Assembly (NCBI GenBank): GCA_009991955.1
Contig: JAACWS010000013.1
Span: forward strand, 27,836-91,835
Source of the DNA: Spirochaetales bacterium
GTDB lineage: Bacteria > Spirochaetota > Spirochaetia > DSM-27196 > Salinispiraceae
DNA length: 64,000 bases
Direction of reading: 5' to 3'
Each line of letters opens with the position of its first letter. Positions within the stretch are counted from its first letter, which is position 1. The notes beneath the pieces were generated by a model that was not told where the DNA came from, did not search any database, and was given only the letters and a program-made list of their open reading frames with translations. A program made the position numbers and the translations under genes. This document shows, one piece after another, positions 1-9,960 of this stretch.

Positions 1-2
1 CA

Positions 3-698
3 GAAAAACTCATTACGGTCAGCGGCAAGACCCTGTTGCTTCCTTTCGATTCTCTTCGGCAATTTACTGACCTCCACCCTAAACAGCGAAACCTGCTCAT
101 TACCCAAGACGATCTTATTCGTCTCTTTCGCGAAATAGACATGGACCCGATGACCGGGGTGAATACCCTTCGGGCCTACATGGAAAAACGAAAATCTCAG
201 AAGGTATGGCAAGAAATCTACAGTCCTATTCTTTACCGGGAATACGTCGTAGGATACATTCTCTTGGTAAGGGGAGACGTTCATACTGGTGGCGTGAGTC
301 CCGAGACCCTCGAGTTCCTCATACAGTTTTCTCGTCTATTGGCCTATGCGCTCAAGCAAAACGGATATTTCAAAGAAATTCCGGTCCAAGCGGAGTTCAA
401 TAATTCCGATCTCATCGATATTTCTGGTTCGGGTATGCTGTTTTCCTACCCCCTCGACGGGCCAGAACTTAGTCTTTTCATGGATATCGACATTAAGGTG
501 ACAACAGACCCGCGGAACGTACCTATTCGTGGACGAATAATGAGAATCTACAGGGACAGTCATAATGTGTACGTTGGCCTACAATTTTTAGAACTGAACC
601 AAGAAGATCACGAGTTTCTCCTCTCGTATCTTTACGGAGCCGATTACGATGGAAAAATTGAAGTAAACGCCCCCGGTTTTGGAGAGGAAGAGGCCTAG
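3..698 (+). CDS. PilZ-like domain protein, 5' end outside the window
   Basis: The reading frame is open to the left edge of the window, so the true start lies upstream; the first possible internal start (TTG at 36) is probably not the real one. About 231 residues are visible. The C-terminal half looks like a PilZ c-di-GMP-binding fold: a D-I-S-x-S-G motif matches the family's (D/N)xSxxG signature and is followed about 50 residues later by a V-G-L-Q-F strand. The usual RxxxR arginine motif just before DxSxxG is not visible, so c-di-GMP binding is doubtful. The N-terminal half is an unassigned alpha/beta region; spirochaetal DUF1577-type proteins have a similar layout. The stop at 696-698 is followed after one base by the start of the next gene, so the two are probably co-transcribed. 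Confidence 0.6.
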   Translation, partial: EKLITVSGKTLLLPFDSLRQFTDLHPKQRNLLITQDDLIRLFREIDMDPMTGVNTLRAYMEKRKSQKVWQEIYSPILYREYVVGYILLVRGDVHTGGVSPETLEFLIQFSRLLAYALKQNGYFKEIPVQAEFNNSDLIDISGSGMLFSYPLDGPELSLFMDIDIKVTTDPRNVPIRGRIMRIYRDSHNVYVGLQFLELNQEDHEFLLSYLYGADYDGKIEVNAPGFGEEEA

Positions 699-699
699 A

Positions 700-3465
700 G
701 TGATTTATCTCTTCCTAGAACTACCCTTCGTTACTCAGCTTGAACAACTTCCAGAGACGTCGCTTCAGGAGTGGCAAGGGGAGTTAGAAGGCGCTGTAGC
801 CGGTAGATGTGAATTATTCCGGAGAACTTCAACTTCGACCTGGGTTCTTAGTTTTCCCCATGTAAAGGCGAGCCATACCCAGGTTGCGGTAGAGGGGCTA
901 CGAGCGGCGATGGCAGTTATGGAGGATTGGAAACCAAGAATTCTAGTCTATCATGGTATTATCGTGGCCTCGGAAAAACTTGACCAAGCTTCAAAGAGCT
1001 TTGAAGACTTTCGTTTACTCTTGCCTCGCCAGAACCACTTTTGGGCCGATAGTACATCGGTGGAATTGCTAGGAGCGGAATTTTCTTTCGTTTCCCGGGA
1101 TAGGGGTCTGTTTCAATTAGATCTCGCCAAAGGAAGGCCCCGACCCCAGGAAGTATTGCCCGAAGTTACGAGAATTTCGCCAGCGATCGACGATTGGTTT
1201 TGGAATAACCCCGATTCGGTAGCTCTTTTCTTGGCAGGACAAAGGGAATATGCTCGAGATTACGCACGGCAATTGACCCAGCATTCCCCAACAAAAATTG
1301 ATGGTGGTACCTTTTACCTTTGGGGCGAGCAAACTAAAGAACCAACCCTCGACCCCCTAATACGCGCCCTCCGAGCGTGGATCGACTCAGGAAAGTTGGT
1401 AGGTGGTAGCCCATCGAAAATTGCACCTTTTTTCTCGCCTTTGTCAAAAGAGCAAGATTCTATTTCGGTGGAACCGGAAGATTTTTTGTCGAGAGTTCTC
1501 GAAACTTATTTTTCAGACCTTGTCGTCGAGTTTTCTCGGGCCCCAGTCCTCATCTTTGTCGACGGTTGGGCCTTTTTCTCCGAGCGTCTGCGAGAAATAA
1601 TGGTTCGCTGGCTCTCGCTTGTAACCGAAAGAACTTCCACCAAGATTGTTGTTTGTTTAGGCAGTGAGCCTCAAGAAGAATTTGAGCGCGAAATGCGACT
1701 CTTAAGGGTCCACAGCCAGGTAAAATTACTTTCACTTCACGAGGTTGCAGAGCCCTTTGTAGAAAGATACTCTCGACTGGACGAAAGTTCTCGGGTTCTT
1801 TTAGAAATTCTAAGCATTTGTGATGGAATGTTTAACCTTGACCATCTGGCTCACTTTGCCGAAATTTTTGGCATAAATAAACTTTTGGTTCCACAAATGA
1901 TGAAAGACCTATCCCACCATGGATTGGTCTATACCAGCGATATAGTTGCCGCGACAGGAAAGCCCATCGTCCGGAAATCGGTACAAAATACCGTCGCTGA
2001 TTTTACTCTTTCCCAGTGGGAAGCTGGGTCAATGGTCCTGCTAGGAGCTCATATCCGCCTTGCTTTTACCGAAGCTGAGGACTGGAAAGCCCTTTTGCGT
2101 CTGGGGTACCTGGTGTCTCTTATTGGAAATGCTGAACTGCTCGAATTCATAATTCGACTTCTCGAGGCTCGAGGGTACCGTGACCGGGAGACGGGGGATG
2201 TATACGAAGTCCTGGCCCGGTTGTTGAAAGGGGAGTTGCAGCTTCTGTCGAATCAAATCGATGAGGCTGATCGTAGTTCACTCGCCCTCGATCAAACCCC
2301 CTTTCATGAAGACTGGGAATCAATTGATGGGTATCGGTGCCTTTTAAATAGTCGAATAAGCTATTCTCTTCATCGCTGGGACACAGGAGTTCAAGAGGTA
2401 AAGAATTCCTTAGTGATTTTTCAAAAGCTCGAAGATCAGTTAGGAAGATTTTTGGGGCTTATGGTCTACGGAGAAATAATCTTTGCCAAGAATAAACTTC
2501 AGGATGCCAAGGAGTATTTTCAGATTGCGACTCGGCAGGCCGAAGACCTGGGATTGGGATGGTTAGTTACCCTCTCCAGAGTGTACGAGCTCTTAGCAAA
2601 TTGTGCCCATGGATTTCATAGTCGAAGTCTCAATTTTTTTGCGGGAGAAGAACCCCTGGATCAGAGACTCTACAGGATTGGCTTGACCCGTTGGGCCTAC
2701 ACGGCTCGCTTTTATTGGGGACGAATTCTCCAACTTCTTGGCGACTATCCCCAGGCCCAAGAAGTATTTAGCCTCGATGGTCTTCCAACCGGTTCAATTG
2801 AACTTACAAAATGGGAAGGTACAGAACCGTGGAAACACCTCATGAGCGTCTGGGCTGCCCGAAATCGATCGTTCATCGATCCGGTAAAAGGACTCCAGGA
2901 ATTAGAATTTTGTTCCCAGGAGTATCCGGAGTACGCATTTTTCTTCGCAGAATCTGCATTTCTCAATCAACAAACCGAAAAAGCCCTACAAATTCTCACT
3001 ACTCCTCGGGCTGAACTACCTCTCGACCATGTGATGGTAATATGGCGGCCCCAACCTTTTGGGGGCTATACCCTCTTAGAAGATCACTTTATTGGAAATG
3101 CCGTAGGATTTCGGGTCGTCGATAATTTGACAAGTGGCTTTACAGGGTTTCTACGTGCCCAGGTTGGCCAGGTGCAAGAGGGTTCCCAGGAGCTATTTCA
3201 GTTGTGTCGTCAGCGTACCCTTGCCCAAGGAGACCCCTTCTATCATTGGTACTTGAGCTGGTACGAGTCTGTATTACAAATGTTAAACAACACGGTATAC
3301 GAAGCATCGGTTGAGGATCACAGTACAGTACTAGGTAGGGCCATAAAAGCGATGCAAGAACGATCGGCTAAAATTGAAGACCCGGCCCATAGGCGGATTT
3401 TTTTATCTCTTGAAATGGTCAATAAACAACTCATCGCCAAGGGGCGTAAGCACAACCTTATTTGA
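700..3465 (+). CDS. large cytoplasmic protein, cyclase/STAND-ATPase-like with helical repeats, function unknown
   Basis: The start is taken as GTG at 700, one base after the upstream stop, because a GAGGAAGAGG Shine-Dalgarno lies about 6 nt before it; the frame extends to TTG at 679. The product is about 921 residues with no signal peptide or membrane segment. The first 150 residues faintly resemble a degenerate class III nucleotide cyclase domain. Residues about 200-450 resemble the ATPase core of STAND/MalT-like proteins, but I see no intact P-loop. Residues about 480-900 look like helical TPR-type repeats (alternating L/A/Y spacing, for example around the A-K-E-Y-F-Q-I-A-T stretch). The layout suggests a signalling scaffold. 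Linkage to the PilZ-like gene suggests the same pathway, but that is inference. I do not recognise a specific family. Confidence 0.55.
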   Translation: MIYLFLELPFVTQLEQLPETSLQEWQGELEGAVAGRCELFRRTSTSTWVLSFPHVKASHTQVAVEGLRAAMAVMEDWKPRILVYHGIIVASEKLDQASKSFEDFRLLLPRQNHFWADSTSVELLGAEFSFVSRDRGLFQLDLAKGRPRPQEVLPEVTRISPAIDDWFWNNPDSVALFLAGQREYARDYARQLTQHSPTKIDGGTFYLWGEQTKEPTLDPLIRALRAWIDSGKLVGGSPSKIAPFFSPLSKEQDSISVEPEDFLSRVLETYFSDLVVEFSRAPVLIFVDGWAFFSERLREIMVRWLSLVTERTSTKIVVCLGSEPQEEFEREMRLLRVHSQVKLLSLHEVAEPFVERYSRLDESSRVLLEILSICDGMFNLDHLAHFAEIFGINKLLVPQMMKDLSHHGLVYTSDIVAATGKPIVRKSVQNTVADFTLSQWEAGSMVLLGAHIRLAFTEAEDWKALLRLGYLVSLIGNAELLEFIIRLLEARGYRDRETGDVYEVLARLLKGELQLLSNQIDEADRSSLALDQTPFHEDWESIDGYRCLLNSRISYSLHRWDTGVQEVKNSLVIFQKLEDQLGRFLGLMVYGEIIFAKNKLQDAKEYFQIATRQAEDLGLGWLVTLSRVYELLANCAHGFHSRSLNFFAGEEPLDQRLYRIGLTRWAYTARFYWGRILQLLGDYPQAQEVFSLDGLPTGSIELTKWEGTEPWKHLMSVWAARNRSFIDPVKGLQELEFCSQEYPEYAFFFAESAFLNQQTEKALQILTTPRAELPLDHVMVIWRPQPFGGYTLLEDHFIGNAVGFRVVDNLTSGFTGFLRAQVGQVQEGSQELFQLCRQRTLAQGDPFYHWYLSWYESVLQMLNNTVYEASVEDHSTVLGRAIKAMQERSAKIEDPAHRRIFLSLEMVNKQLIAKGRKHNLI

Positions 3466-3489
3466 CCCTGCGGGGACCTCCTAAAATCG

Positions 3490-3518
3490 TTGACATAAAA
3501 TGGGTACCTGGGTATAGT
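3490..3518 (+). promoter_or_regulatory. sigma70-type promoter of tRNA-Met
   Basis: A perfect TTGACA (3490-3495) is followed by a 17-bp spacer and TATAGT (3513-3518). The expected transcription start near 3525 is 13 nt upstream of the mature tRNA 5' end. Confidence 0.9.
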
Positions 3519-3537
3519 CTCCCTCGTCTTATCGTAT

Positions 3538-3610
3538 GGCGGCGTAGCTCAGTAGGTAGAGCAAACGGCTCATATCCGTTCGGTCAGGGGTTCAAATCCC
3601 TTCGCCGCTA
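3538..3610 (+). tRNA. tRNA-Met (CAT), elongator type
   Basis: A full cloverleaf folds by eye. The acceptor is GGCGGCG with CGCCGCT and discriminator A. The D-arm has GCTC/GAGC. The anticodon stem AACGG/CCGTT carries the loop CTCATAT with anticodon CAT, and the T-loop is TTCAAAT. The first pair is G-U rather than an unpaired C1, and the anticodon stem lacks the three G-C pairs of initiators, so this is elongator Met rather than fMet. A lysidine-modified tRNA-Ile2 cannot be fully excluded, but the acceptor sequence matches common bacterial elongator Met tRNAs. CCA is not encoded. Confidence 0.93.
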
Positions 3611-3615
3611 TTTTT

Positions 3616-5334
3616 TTAAGCACAGCCATTTTGTTGAACAGGGCTCTGGTGATTAGAAATAACCCTGGAGCCCTTGTTTTTTTTTGTCGCATTTTTCAAC
3701 CCCGATGCCTCCTGCCTAAATTCAGCGAACGAAGAAAACTTCTTGCCCTCATTGGTAACTATACTGCAGAAGATCTGTGGCCGATGGAGTTCAGTGAAAA
3801 CTTGAGAGAACTCCTGTAGTATTTCTTCACACACCAGACGCGAGTTTTTTGGTCTTGTTACGACGACAAAATCATCGTTTCCGAGGTGTCCCACAAAACC
3901 CAAGCTTGTAGGCTCAATTCTCTTTACTACTCGGCCAATGACTTCTCCCAGAAGCGAAATGACTTTATCGCCTTTGACCCTCCCATATTCTTCGTTATAT
4001 CCTTTGAAGTTAACTATATCGATTGAGCATATTTCAATGGGAATCGATTGCGAAATCATAGAGTCTACCCTACGCTTCACATATTCCGTGCCCGGAAAGC
4101 CCGTTAGAGGATTTGCCCCCCAGGCAAGTTTGAGACTATTGTCTGTGACGGTTCGTAAAATTTCGCTAACGCTTACTGTACCAATATATTTGCCACTTCG
4201 GGTAACACAAAGGTCATCATACCGGAACAAAGGAGATCGAATTTGGATTTGTTTTGCTACCTTTTCGACGGGCATATAATGGGGAACTATAAGGACATCG
4301 GTTTCGATGATCGCTTGAACCGTTCGGTAGTAATTAAGGCTCATACCATACCCAAAACGGCCGACCATATGGTTTTCCATGAACCGATGTCGATTCAGTA
4401 AACCGACTATTTTTTGACCATCGAGCACTGGAAAACACAGGGTAGTGGAGGACCCTTGAAAGGTCTCAAGGGCTTTCAATGTTCGGTCGTGGACTTGAAG
4501 AGGCATCACCCACTGGGTTATTTGTGCTACGGTCGTTACCTCGTTGTTTGCCGGGGAACGGGCCAATGGAGGCGAATGAGTGAAGGTCTCAGGAGCGATA
4601 ACTTCGAGGGGATTTTTTTCCGGCCGGGCGAAGAAGAAACCTTGGACAAGTTCAATTCCAAAATCCCTACAGATTTCGAGATCCGAAAGACTTTCAATTC
4701 CCTCGGCGATGACTTCTATTCCATTTCTGTGACAAATTGTGGCGATTGAATCTATTAGGTTCTTGTAAAAGGTCCGTTTGTTATCTTGAGAGAAAAAGTG
4801 TTTATCAATTTTGACAAAGTCCGGTTCAAGAATCGACAACATTTTGAGTCCACCGTATCCGGCACCGAAGTCATCGATCGCAACCCTCATCCCGGCCTCT
4901 CGTAGGGGAAATAGGCTCTCGGTAAAGCTCTGCATATCCGTCACCAACTCGTGCTCGGTAATTTCGAGGACAACATTGTGCAGATCTATATTGTCCAAGA
5001 AGCTGGTTCCCTTTTCTAAGATGGTCGAAGGGTTAATGTTTAAAAATAGAGATTTCGACCCGGTGGGACTACACGAAGAACGAAAGTTTGAAATTGAATG
5101 TAAGACCAGATGGGTATCAACTTGAGCAGCCTGTCCGATATGGCGGACGTAGAAGAAGAATTCTTCGATAGAGTCGAAGGGTTGGTTTCCGGTAACCCTG
5201 CACAAGGACTCATACCCATAGATATCTTTCGATCGTAAACTCACGATGGGTTGATAAAATGAACTCAGCCGCCCCGAGGATAGTAAGGATTCGAGCAATT
5301 CGGGTGAATAAAGTAGTCCTTGTCGTGTCCTCAC
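3616..5334 (-). CDS. EAL-CBS-GGDEF c-di-GMP signalling protein
   Basis: Predicted c-di-GMP phosphodiesterase, about 572 residues, cytoplasmic. Residues 20-245 form an EAL domain with most catalytic features visible: E-S-L-C-R (the ExLxR signature), L-E-I-T-E, the double aspartate of D-D-F-G-A-G, V-K-I-D-K, A-E-G-I-E-S and Q-G-F-F-F. Residues about 270-395 look like a CBS pair. Residues about 405-560 are a GGDEF-type domain whose signature reads G-N-D-D-F instead of G-G-D-E-F, so it is more likely a regulatory GTP-binding domain than a cyclase. The start is set at GTG 5334, because GGAGGAA lies 5-6 nt upstream; the frame extends to TTG at 5346, which has no Shine-Dalgarno. It follows nrdR on the same strand across a roughly 160-bp gap. 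Its 3' end contains the tRNA-Met terminator in antisense. Confidence 0.85.
   Translation of the reverse strand: MRTRQGLLYSPELLESLLSSGRLSSFYQPIVSLRSKDIYGYESLCRVTGNQPFDSIEEFFFYVRHIGQAAQVDTHLVLHSISNFRSSCSPTGSKSLFLNINPSTILEKGTSFLDNIDLHNVVLEITEHELVTDMQSFTESLFPLREAGMRVAIDDFGAGYGGLKMLSILEPDFVKIDKHFFSQDNKRTFYKNLIDSIATICHRNGIEVIAEGIESLSDLEICRDFGIELVQGFFFARPEKNPLEVIAPETFTHSPPLARSPANNEVTTVAQITQWVMPLQVHDRTLKALETFQGSSTTLCFPVLDGQKIVGLLNRHRFMENHMVGRFGYGMSLNYYRTVQAIIETDVLIVPHYMPVEKVAKQIQIRSPLFRYDDLCVTRSGKYIGTVSVSEILRTVTDNSLKLAWGANPLTGFPGTEYVKRRVDSMISQSIPIEICSIDIVNFKGYNEEYGRVKGDKVISLLGEVIGRVVKRIEPTSLGFVGHLGNDDFVVVTRPKNSRLVCEEILQEFSQVFTELHRPQIFCSIVTNEGKKFSSFAEFRQEASGLKNATKKNKGSRVISNHQSPVQQNGCA
3640..3685 (+). 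terminator. rho-independent terminator for tRNA-Met, inside the opposing gene
   Basis: AGGGCTC (3640-3646) pairs with GAGCCCT (3668-3674) and is followed by TTG and a run of nine T. An inner GGT/ACC can extend the fold. The element lies within the last 25 codons of the EAL gene on the opposite strand, so the same DNA is both terminator and coding sequence. Confidence 0.7.
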
Positions 5335-5497
5335 AGGTTCCTCCAAATTCGAGGCTACTAGAGAATTATGAGTTTTTTGTGAGGAAGGAGTATCAAGTGT
5401 ATGGGCACCTCCTGAAATTCCTTCTTCTGTGAGGTCGGCCCGTATAAGTCATTGGGGTACAATGGTCGAACCACACAAAAATGCTTCAGAGGTCTCC

Positions 5498-5950
5498 CTA
5501 TCGAATCTTTTGTATTTCTTCAATGAATCCCTCGAGGTTCTCGAACTTTCTGTACACCGAGGCAAAACGAATATAGGCAACATCGTCGAGTTGTTGCAGT
5601 TCAGACAACACGAGGTCGCCTAGACTTCGACTGGGAAGCTCGTTATTGGACTTTGTTATAAGGGCTGATTTGTCTTCGATAGTATTTAGGAGGGACTCAA
5701 TTTGGTCCTGACTTATATTTCGTTTTTCTACTGCTCGTTGAATTCCTCGTTCAAGCTTTTCTCTGCTAAAGGGCTCTCTACGTCCGTTTGTTTTTACTAC
5801 CATTAATATTCGTTCTTCGATTCGTTCATAACTAGTAAACCGATAACCGCAGGATAGGCACTCCCGACGGCGGCGTACACTTGTACCTTCTGCGAGGCTA
5901 CGAGACTCTATAACCTTGTCTTCGAGTTCTCCACAATGGGGACATTTCAT
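5498..5950 (-). CDS. nrdR: transcriptional repressor NrdR
   Basis: NrdR represses ribonucleotide reductase genes by binding NrdR boxes according to the ATP/dATP state. The 150-residue length is typical. The N-terminal zinc ribbon shows cysteines 3, 6, 31 and 34 with the R-R-R-R-E-C-L-S-C-G-Y-R-F block. From about residue 49 (V-V-K-T-N-G-R-R-E-P-F) an ATP-cone domain follows. The start is ATG 5950. A promoter-like TTGCGC, 18-bp spacer and TAGACT ends 6 nt before the ATG, so the mRNA is probably leaderless. The GGAG lying 2 nt from the ATG is too close to act as a Shine-Dalgarno. No ribonucleotide reductase gene is in the window. Confidence 0.95.
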   Translation of the reverse strand: MKCPHCGELEDKVIESRSLAEGTSVRRRRECLSCGYRFTSYERIEERILMVVKTNGRREPFSREKLERGIQRAVEKRNISQDQIESLLNTIEDKSALITKSNNELPSRSLGDLVLSELQQLDDVAYIRFASVYRKFENLEGFIEEIQKIR

Positions 5951-5956
5951 GGCTCC

Positions 5957-5986
5957 AGTCTAAACCGATAGGTCCGACGGGCGCAA
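5957..5986 (-). promoter_or_regulatory. leaderless-type promoter of nrdR
   Basis: Read on the reverse strand: TTGCGC (5986-5981), 18-bp spacer, TAGACT (5962-5957), then six bases to the ATG. The expected transcription start coincides with the start codon. Confidence 0.6.
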
Positions 5987-5988
5987 TC

Positions 5989-6022
5989 AAAAAAAAGGGG
6001 CTTTGCCCTAGCAAAACCCCCT
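5989..6022 (-). terminator. rho-independent terminator downstream of ilvC
   Basis: On the reverse strand a stem of GGGG and GCAAA pairs with TTTGC and CCCC around a short loop, and is followed by a run of eight T ending near 5989. It sits between the ilvC stop and nrdR and so separates the two transcripts. Confidence 0.75.
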
Positions 6023-6059
6023 TAAAAATCGAATACTTGGTCTGGGGACCTTCTAGGTT

Positions 6060-7594
<1,535 letters not shown>

Positions 7595-7624
7595 ATGAAA
7601 TATATGGGATACTATATTGCTGAA

Positions 7625-8479
7625 ATGGAAACAAGAGATTTGGAATGTTTTGTCACCTTGGCTGAACTCCTCCATTTTGGAAAGACTGCCCACCAAATGA
7701 ATACCAGTCCCTCGGCCCTGAGTAGAATTATCCAGCGACTGGAAGAAGAAATAGGGGTCGAGCTCTTTGTGAGGGATAATCGATCAACTATCCTAACCGA
7801 AGCGGGCCAGGCCTTTTTACCCCGGGCCCGGAGTATTTTAAGCCAGTGGACTCTGGCCCGAAGCGAGTTTTCTCGGCTTGAAGCTAACGCCCGGGGAGAA
7901 CTTCGTATTTTTGCAACCGTCACCGCCTGCTACTCCCTCCTTCCGCCCTTTTTGCAGCCCTTTCGAAACTCTTTTCCTCGGATCGATGTCCGGGTCCTAA
8001 CCGGGGACTCGGCCGGGGGGATTGAAATGGTCCTGGCTGAACAGACCGACCTAGCAATTGTACCAATTCCCCCAGTACCTGTGCCTAGGGTGAAATTCTA
8101 TTTCCTTGGCACGACGCCCCTGGTGTTTGTTGGTCCCACGGGAGAGCCCGAGGTGTCCGACTGGACAAAGACTCCGGTAATTCTGCCCGAGGCCGGGGTA
8201 ATCCGAACCATGATCGACGATTGGTTTCGTAAAAAGTTCATTCGGCCCCGGATTTACGCTCAGGTGCGGGGCAATGAAGCAGTTTTAGCCCTGGTGCACC
8301 TTGGATTTGGCCTCGGGTTTGTCCCCGAACTGGTGGTTCAGAACTCGCCCCTCGCCCAGGGACTATCGTTCTTGCCACCCTTGGAAGGTATGGAGGCTCT
8401 TCCTCTGGGAATTGCCTACCTGGCTACCAAAGAAAGCTCGCCACTCCTTCGAGCATTCCTACAAAATCCAGTACCCTAG
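7625..8479 (+). CDS. ilvY: LysR-family activator IlvY
   Basis: Regulator of ilvC that responds to acetolactate-type substrates. The start is ATG 7625, giving M-E-T-R-D-L-E-C-F, which aligns with the N-terminus of enteric IlvY; the frame extends upstream to 7586 without support. The winged helix-turn-helix includes H-F-G-K-T-A-H-Q-M and S-P-S-A-L-S-R-I-I-Q-R-L-E-E-E. The V-R-D-N-R-S-T-I-L-T-E-A-G block and the effector-domain blocks T-V-T-A-C-Y-S-L-L-P-P and L-G-F-G-L-G-F-V-P-E match IlvY closely. No Shine-Dalgarno is present, and a -10-like TACTAT ends 9 nt before the ATG, so the mRNA may be leaderless. The 3' end overlaps the convergent ecfT by 21 bp. Confidence 0.93.
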   Translation: METRDLECFVTLAELLHFGKTAHQMNTSPSALSRIIQRLEEEIGVELFVRDNRSTILTEAGQAFLPRARSILSQWTLARSEFSRLEANARGELRIFATVTACYSLLPPFLQPFRNSFPRIDVRVLTGDSAGGIEMVLAEQTDLAIVPIPPVPVPRVKFYFLGTTPLVFVGPTGEPEVSDWTKTPVILPEAGVIRTMIDDWFRKKFIRPRIYAQVRGNEAVLALVHLGFGLGFVPELVVQNSPLAQGLSFLPPLEGMEALPLGIAYLATKESSPLLRAFLQNPVP

Positions 8480-9223
8480 ACTAAACAAAAAGAAAATCAC
8501 CAGGAATCCAATACCGTAAACGAATGGAGTAGGTTGGAGGCTTTCTTCAACGGCTAAGTTCGAAGGGATCTTTAGTCGTTCGGCCCCCCTAAGTGTAAGA
8601 GCTTGAGAGACCTCGGTACTCCACACCGCAGATTCCCGAAGCATTCCCAGGCTCGTTACTCTGGCAACCAGAAGTGGTCGACGACCCGGGCGAATCCCCC
8701 GAAGTCGCAAGGCCCGGGAAAGTTCTTTACCAGAGCTAAGAAGGTGCGGGAGGGCAGAAAAGAGAATCATGCTAGCAAGAGAAAAAAATTGGGCTCGGTG
8801 AGGGGAAAACAGTCCCAAAACAAGAGATAGGCTTTGGCGAATTTCGCGGTGAGAAACATTGAAGGTAAAGATGTAGACAAGTGCGAGGCTTACCACGAGA
8901 CGGGTGGTAATAAGGCCAGACTCGCTCAAGATCCGGGGCCACACGGTGGAAATCTCCCCGGGGGGGAAAAAAAGTATTTCCGAAAACTTCGTAATAAATA
9001 CCAGAATGAAAAGCCAACGAATCCGCCCCAATGAGATAAAAAGATCCCCTAGACCTCCGGCCCAGAGCGGAAGGAGAACTGAAATCACTACAACTTGTAT
9101 TGAGAGGCTTCTCCAATCCCCTAGGAAAATAAGTACACTTGCGACCAAGTACCCACCGAGGAGAAGCAGGGACGGTACCCGAGAAAGGGGTGTCCCCGAA
9201 GGATAAGAACCTAGGCCAGCCAT
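8459..9223 (-). CDS. bioN: energy-coupling factor transporter transmembrane protein EcfT (BioN-like)
   Basis: Membrane-spanning coupling subunit of an ECF-type ABC importer, 254 residues with five or six hydrophobic segments. The two coupling-helix signatures are visible as A-L-R-L-R-G and A-L-T-L-R-G (the 'Ala-Arg-Gly' motifs that contact the ATPase). The gene is last in the operon bioY-ecfA-ecfT and overlaps ecfA by 13 bp, so it most likely serves the biotin transporter. The start ATG 9223 has GAGG 7 nt upstream. The 3' end runs 21 bp into ilvY on the other strand, with no terminator visible. Confidence 0.88.
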   Translation of the reverse strand: MAGLGSYPSGTPLSRVPSLLLLGGYLVASVLIFLGDWRSLSIQVVVISVLLPLWAGGLGDLFISLGRIRWLFILVFITKFSEILFFPPGEISTVWPRILSESGLITTRLVVSLALVYIFTFNVSHREIRQSLSLVLGLFSPHRAQFFSLASMILFSALPHLLSSGKELSRALRLRGIRPGRRPLLVARVTSLGMLRESAVWSTEVSQALTLRGAERLKIPSNLAVEESLQPTPFVYGIGFLVIFFLFSLGYWIL

Positions 9224-9960
9224 GACATTTCCTCAATTTTACCCGGCGGACGGCGTACCCCATGGTCTTCGACATGGGGCAAAACCCGGGACGGTAGACC
9301 ATCAGCGACTACCCGCCCCTGGCCGATTACTAACAGTCGATCTGCCAAGGCAAGAATTTGATCCAAATGGTGGGTAACGGCGAGAATCCCCTTACCTTGC
9401 GACTTGAGATCGATGAGGATCCGTAAAAGATCTTGTACCCCCGGATAGTCCAGGCCATTAAAGGGCTCATCAAGCAGTATAAACTCCGGTTTCATGGCCA
9501 ACACACTGGCTAAACTTAATCGGCGAAGTTCTCCCCCCGAGAGGGTGGCAGGATCTTGTTTGTGGTGATCAACAAGTCCCGCCCACCGTAAGAGTTTCTC
9601 GCATTCAAATTTCTGAGTTGCCCTATCGAGGCCGAGAATTTCTAGACTTAACAGAATATCTTCTTCGACTGTTTGACCCAAGATTTGGGTTCGAGGATTC
9701 TGGGTAACAATACCAACCCCCTGCCCAAGGGACTTGTAGGCCCGGGGAAAGGGGACCCCCCCGAGCAGGACCCTTCCTTCCTGGGGCCGATGGAGTCCAG
9801 TAAGCACCTGGAGTAACAGAGATTTACCTGAACCGTTGGCCCCCACCATAACCGATAGCTCACCGGTCATGAGGTCGAGGTGTATTTCTTGGAGAAGCTT
9901 TTTTTGGGATAGCCTATCGAGCCAAAGACTTACCCCTTCTACCCGGAGACTTAATCCCAC
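9211..9960 (-). CDS. bioM: energy-coupling factor transporter ATPase EcfA (BioM-like)
   Basis: Cytoplasmic ABC ATPase of the biotin ECF transporter, 249 residues. Walker A is G-A-N-G-S-G-K-S near residue 40, the Q-loop is I-V-T-Q-N-P, the signature is L-S-G-G-E-L-R-R, Walker B is F-I-L-L-D-E-P-F, and the H-loop is V-T-H-H. N-P-R-T following the Q-loop glutamine is typical of EcfA proteins. The start is GTG 9960, inside the end of bioY (10-bp overlap). A single ATPase gene beside bioY and ecfT indicates a dedicated BioMNY-type (group I) system with a homodimeric ATPase. Confidence 0.9.
   Translation of the reverse strand: MGLSLRVEGVSLWLDRLSQKKLLQEIHLDLMTGELSVMVGANGSGKSLLLQVLTGLHRPQEGRVLLGGVPFPRAYKSLGQGVGIVTQNPRTQILGQTVEEDILLSLEILGLDRATQKFECEKLLRWAGLVDHHKQDPATLSGGELRRLSLASVLAMKPEFILLDEPFNGLDYPGVQDLLRILIDLKSQGKGILAVTHHLDQILALADRLLVIGQGRVVADGLPSRVLPHVEDHGVRRPPGKIEEMSWLA

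Noticed and set aside
3538..3610. Assignment of the first tRNA as tRNA-Ile2 (CAT with lysidine)
   Set aside because: The acceptor and D-arm match common elongator Met tRNAs better; the alternative is mentioned in the feature but not preferred.
5951..5956. GGAG just before the nrdR start considered as a Shine-Dalgarno
   Set aside because: It is only 2 nt from the ATG, too close for normal initiation, and it lies right after a -10 box.
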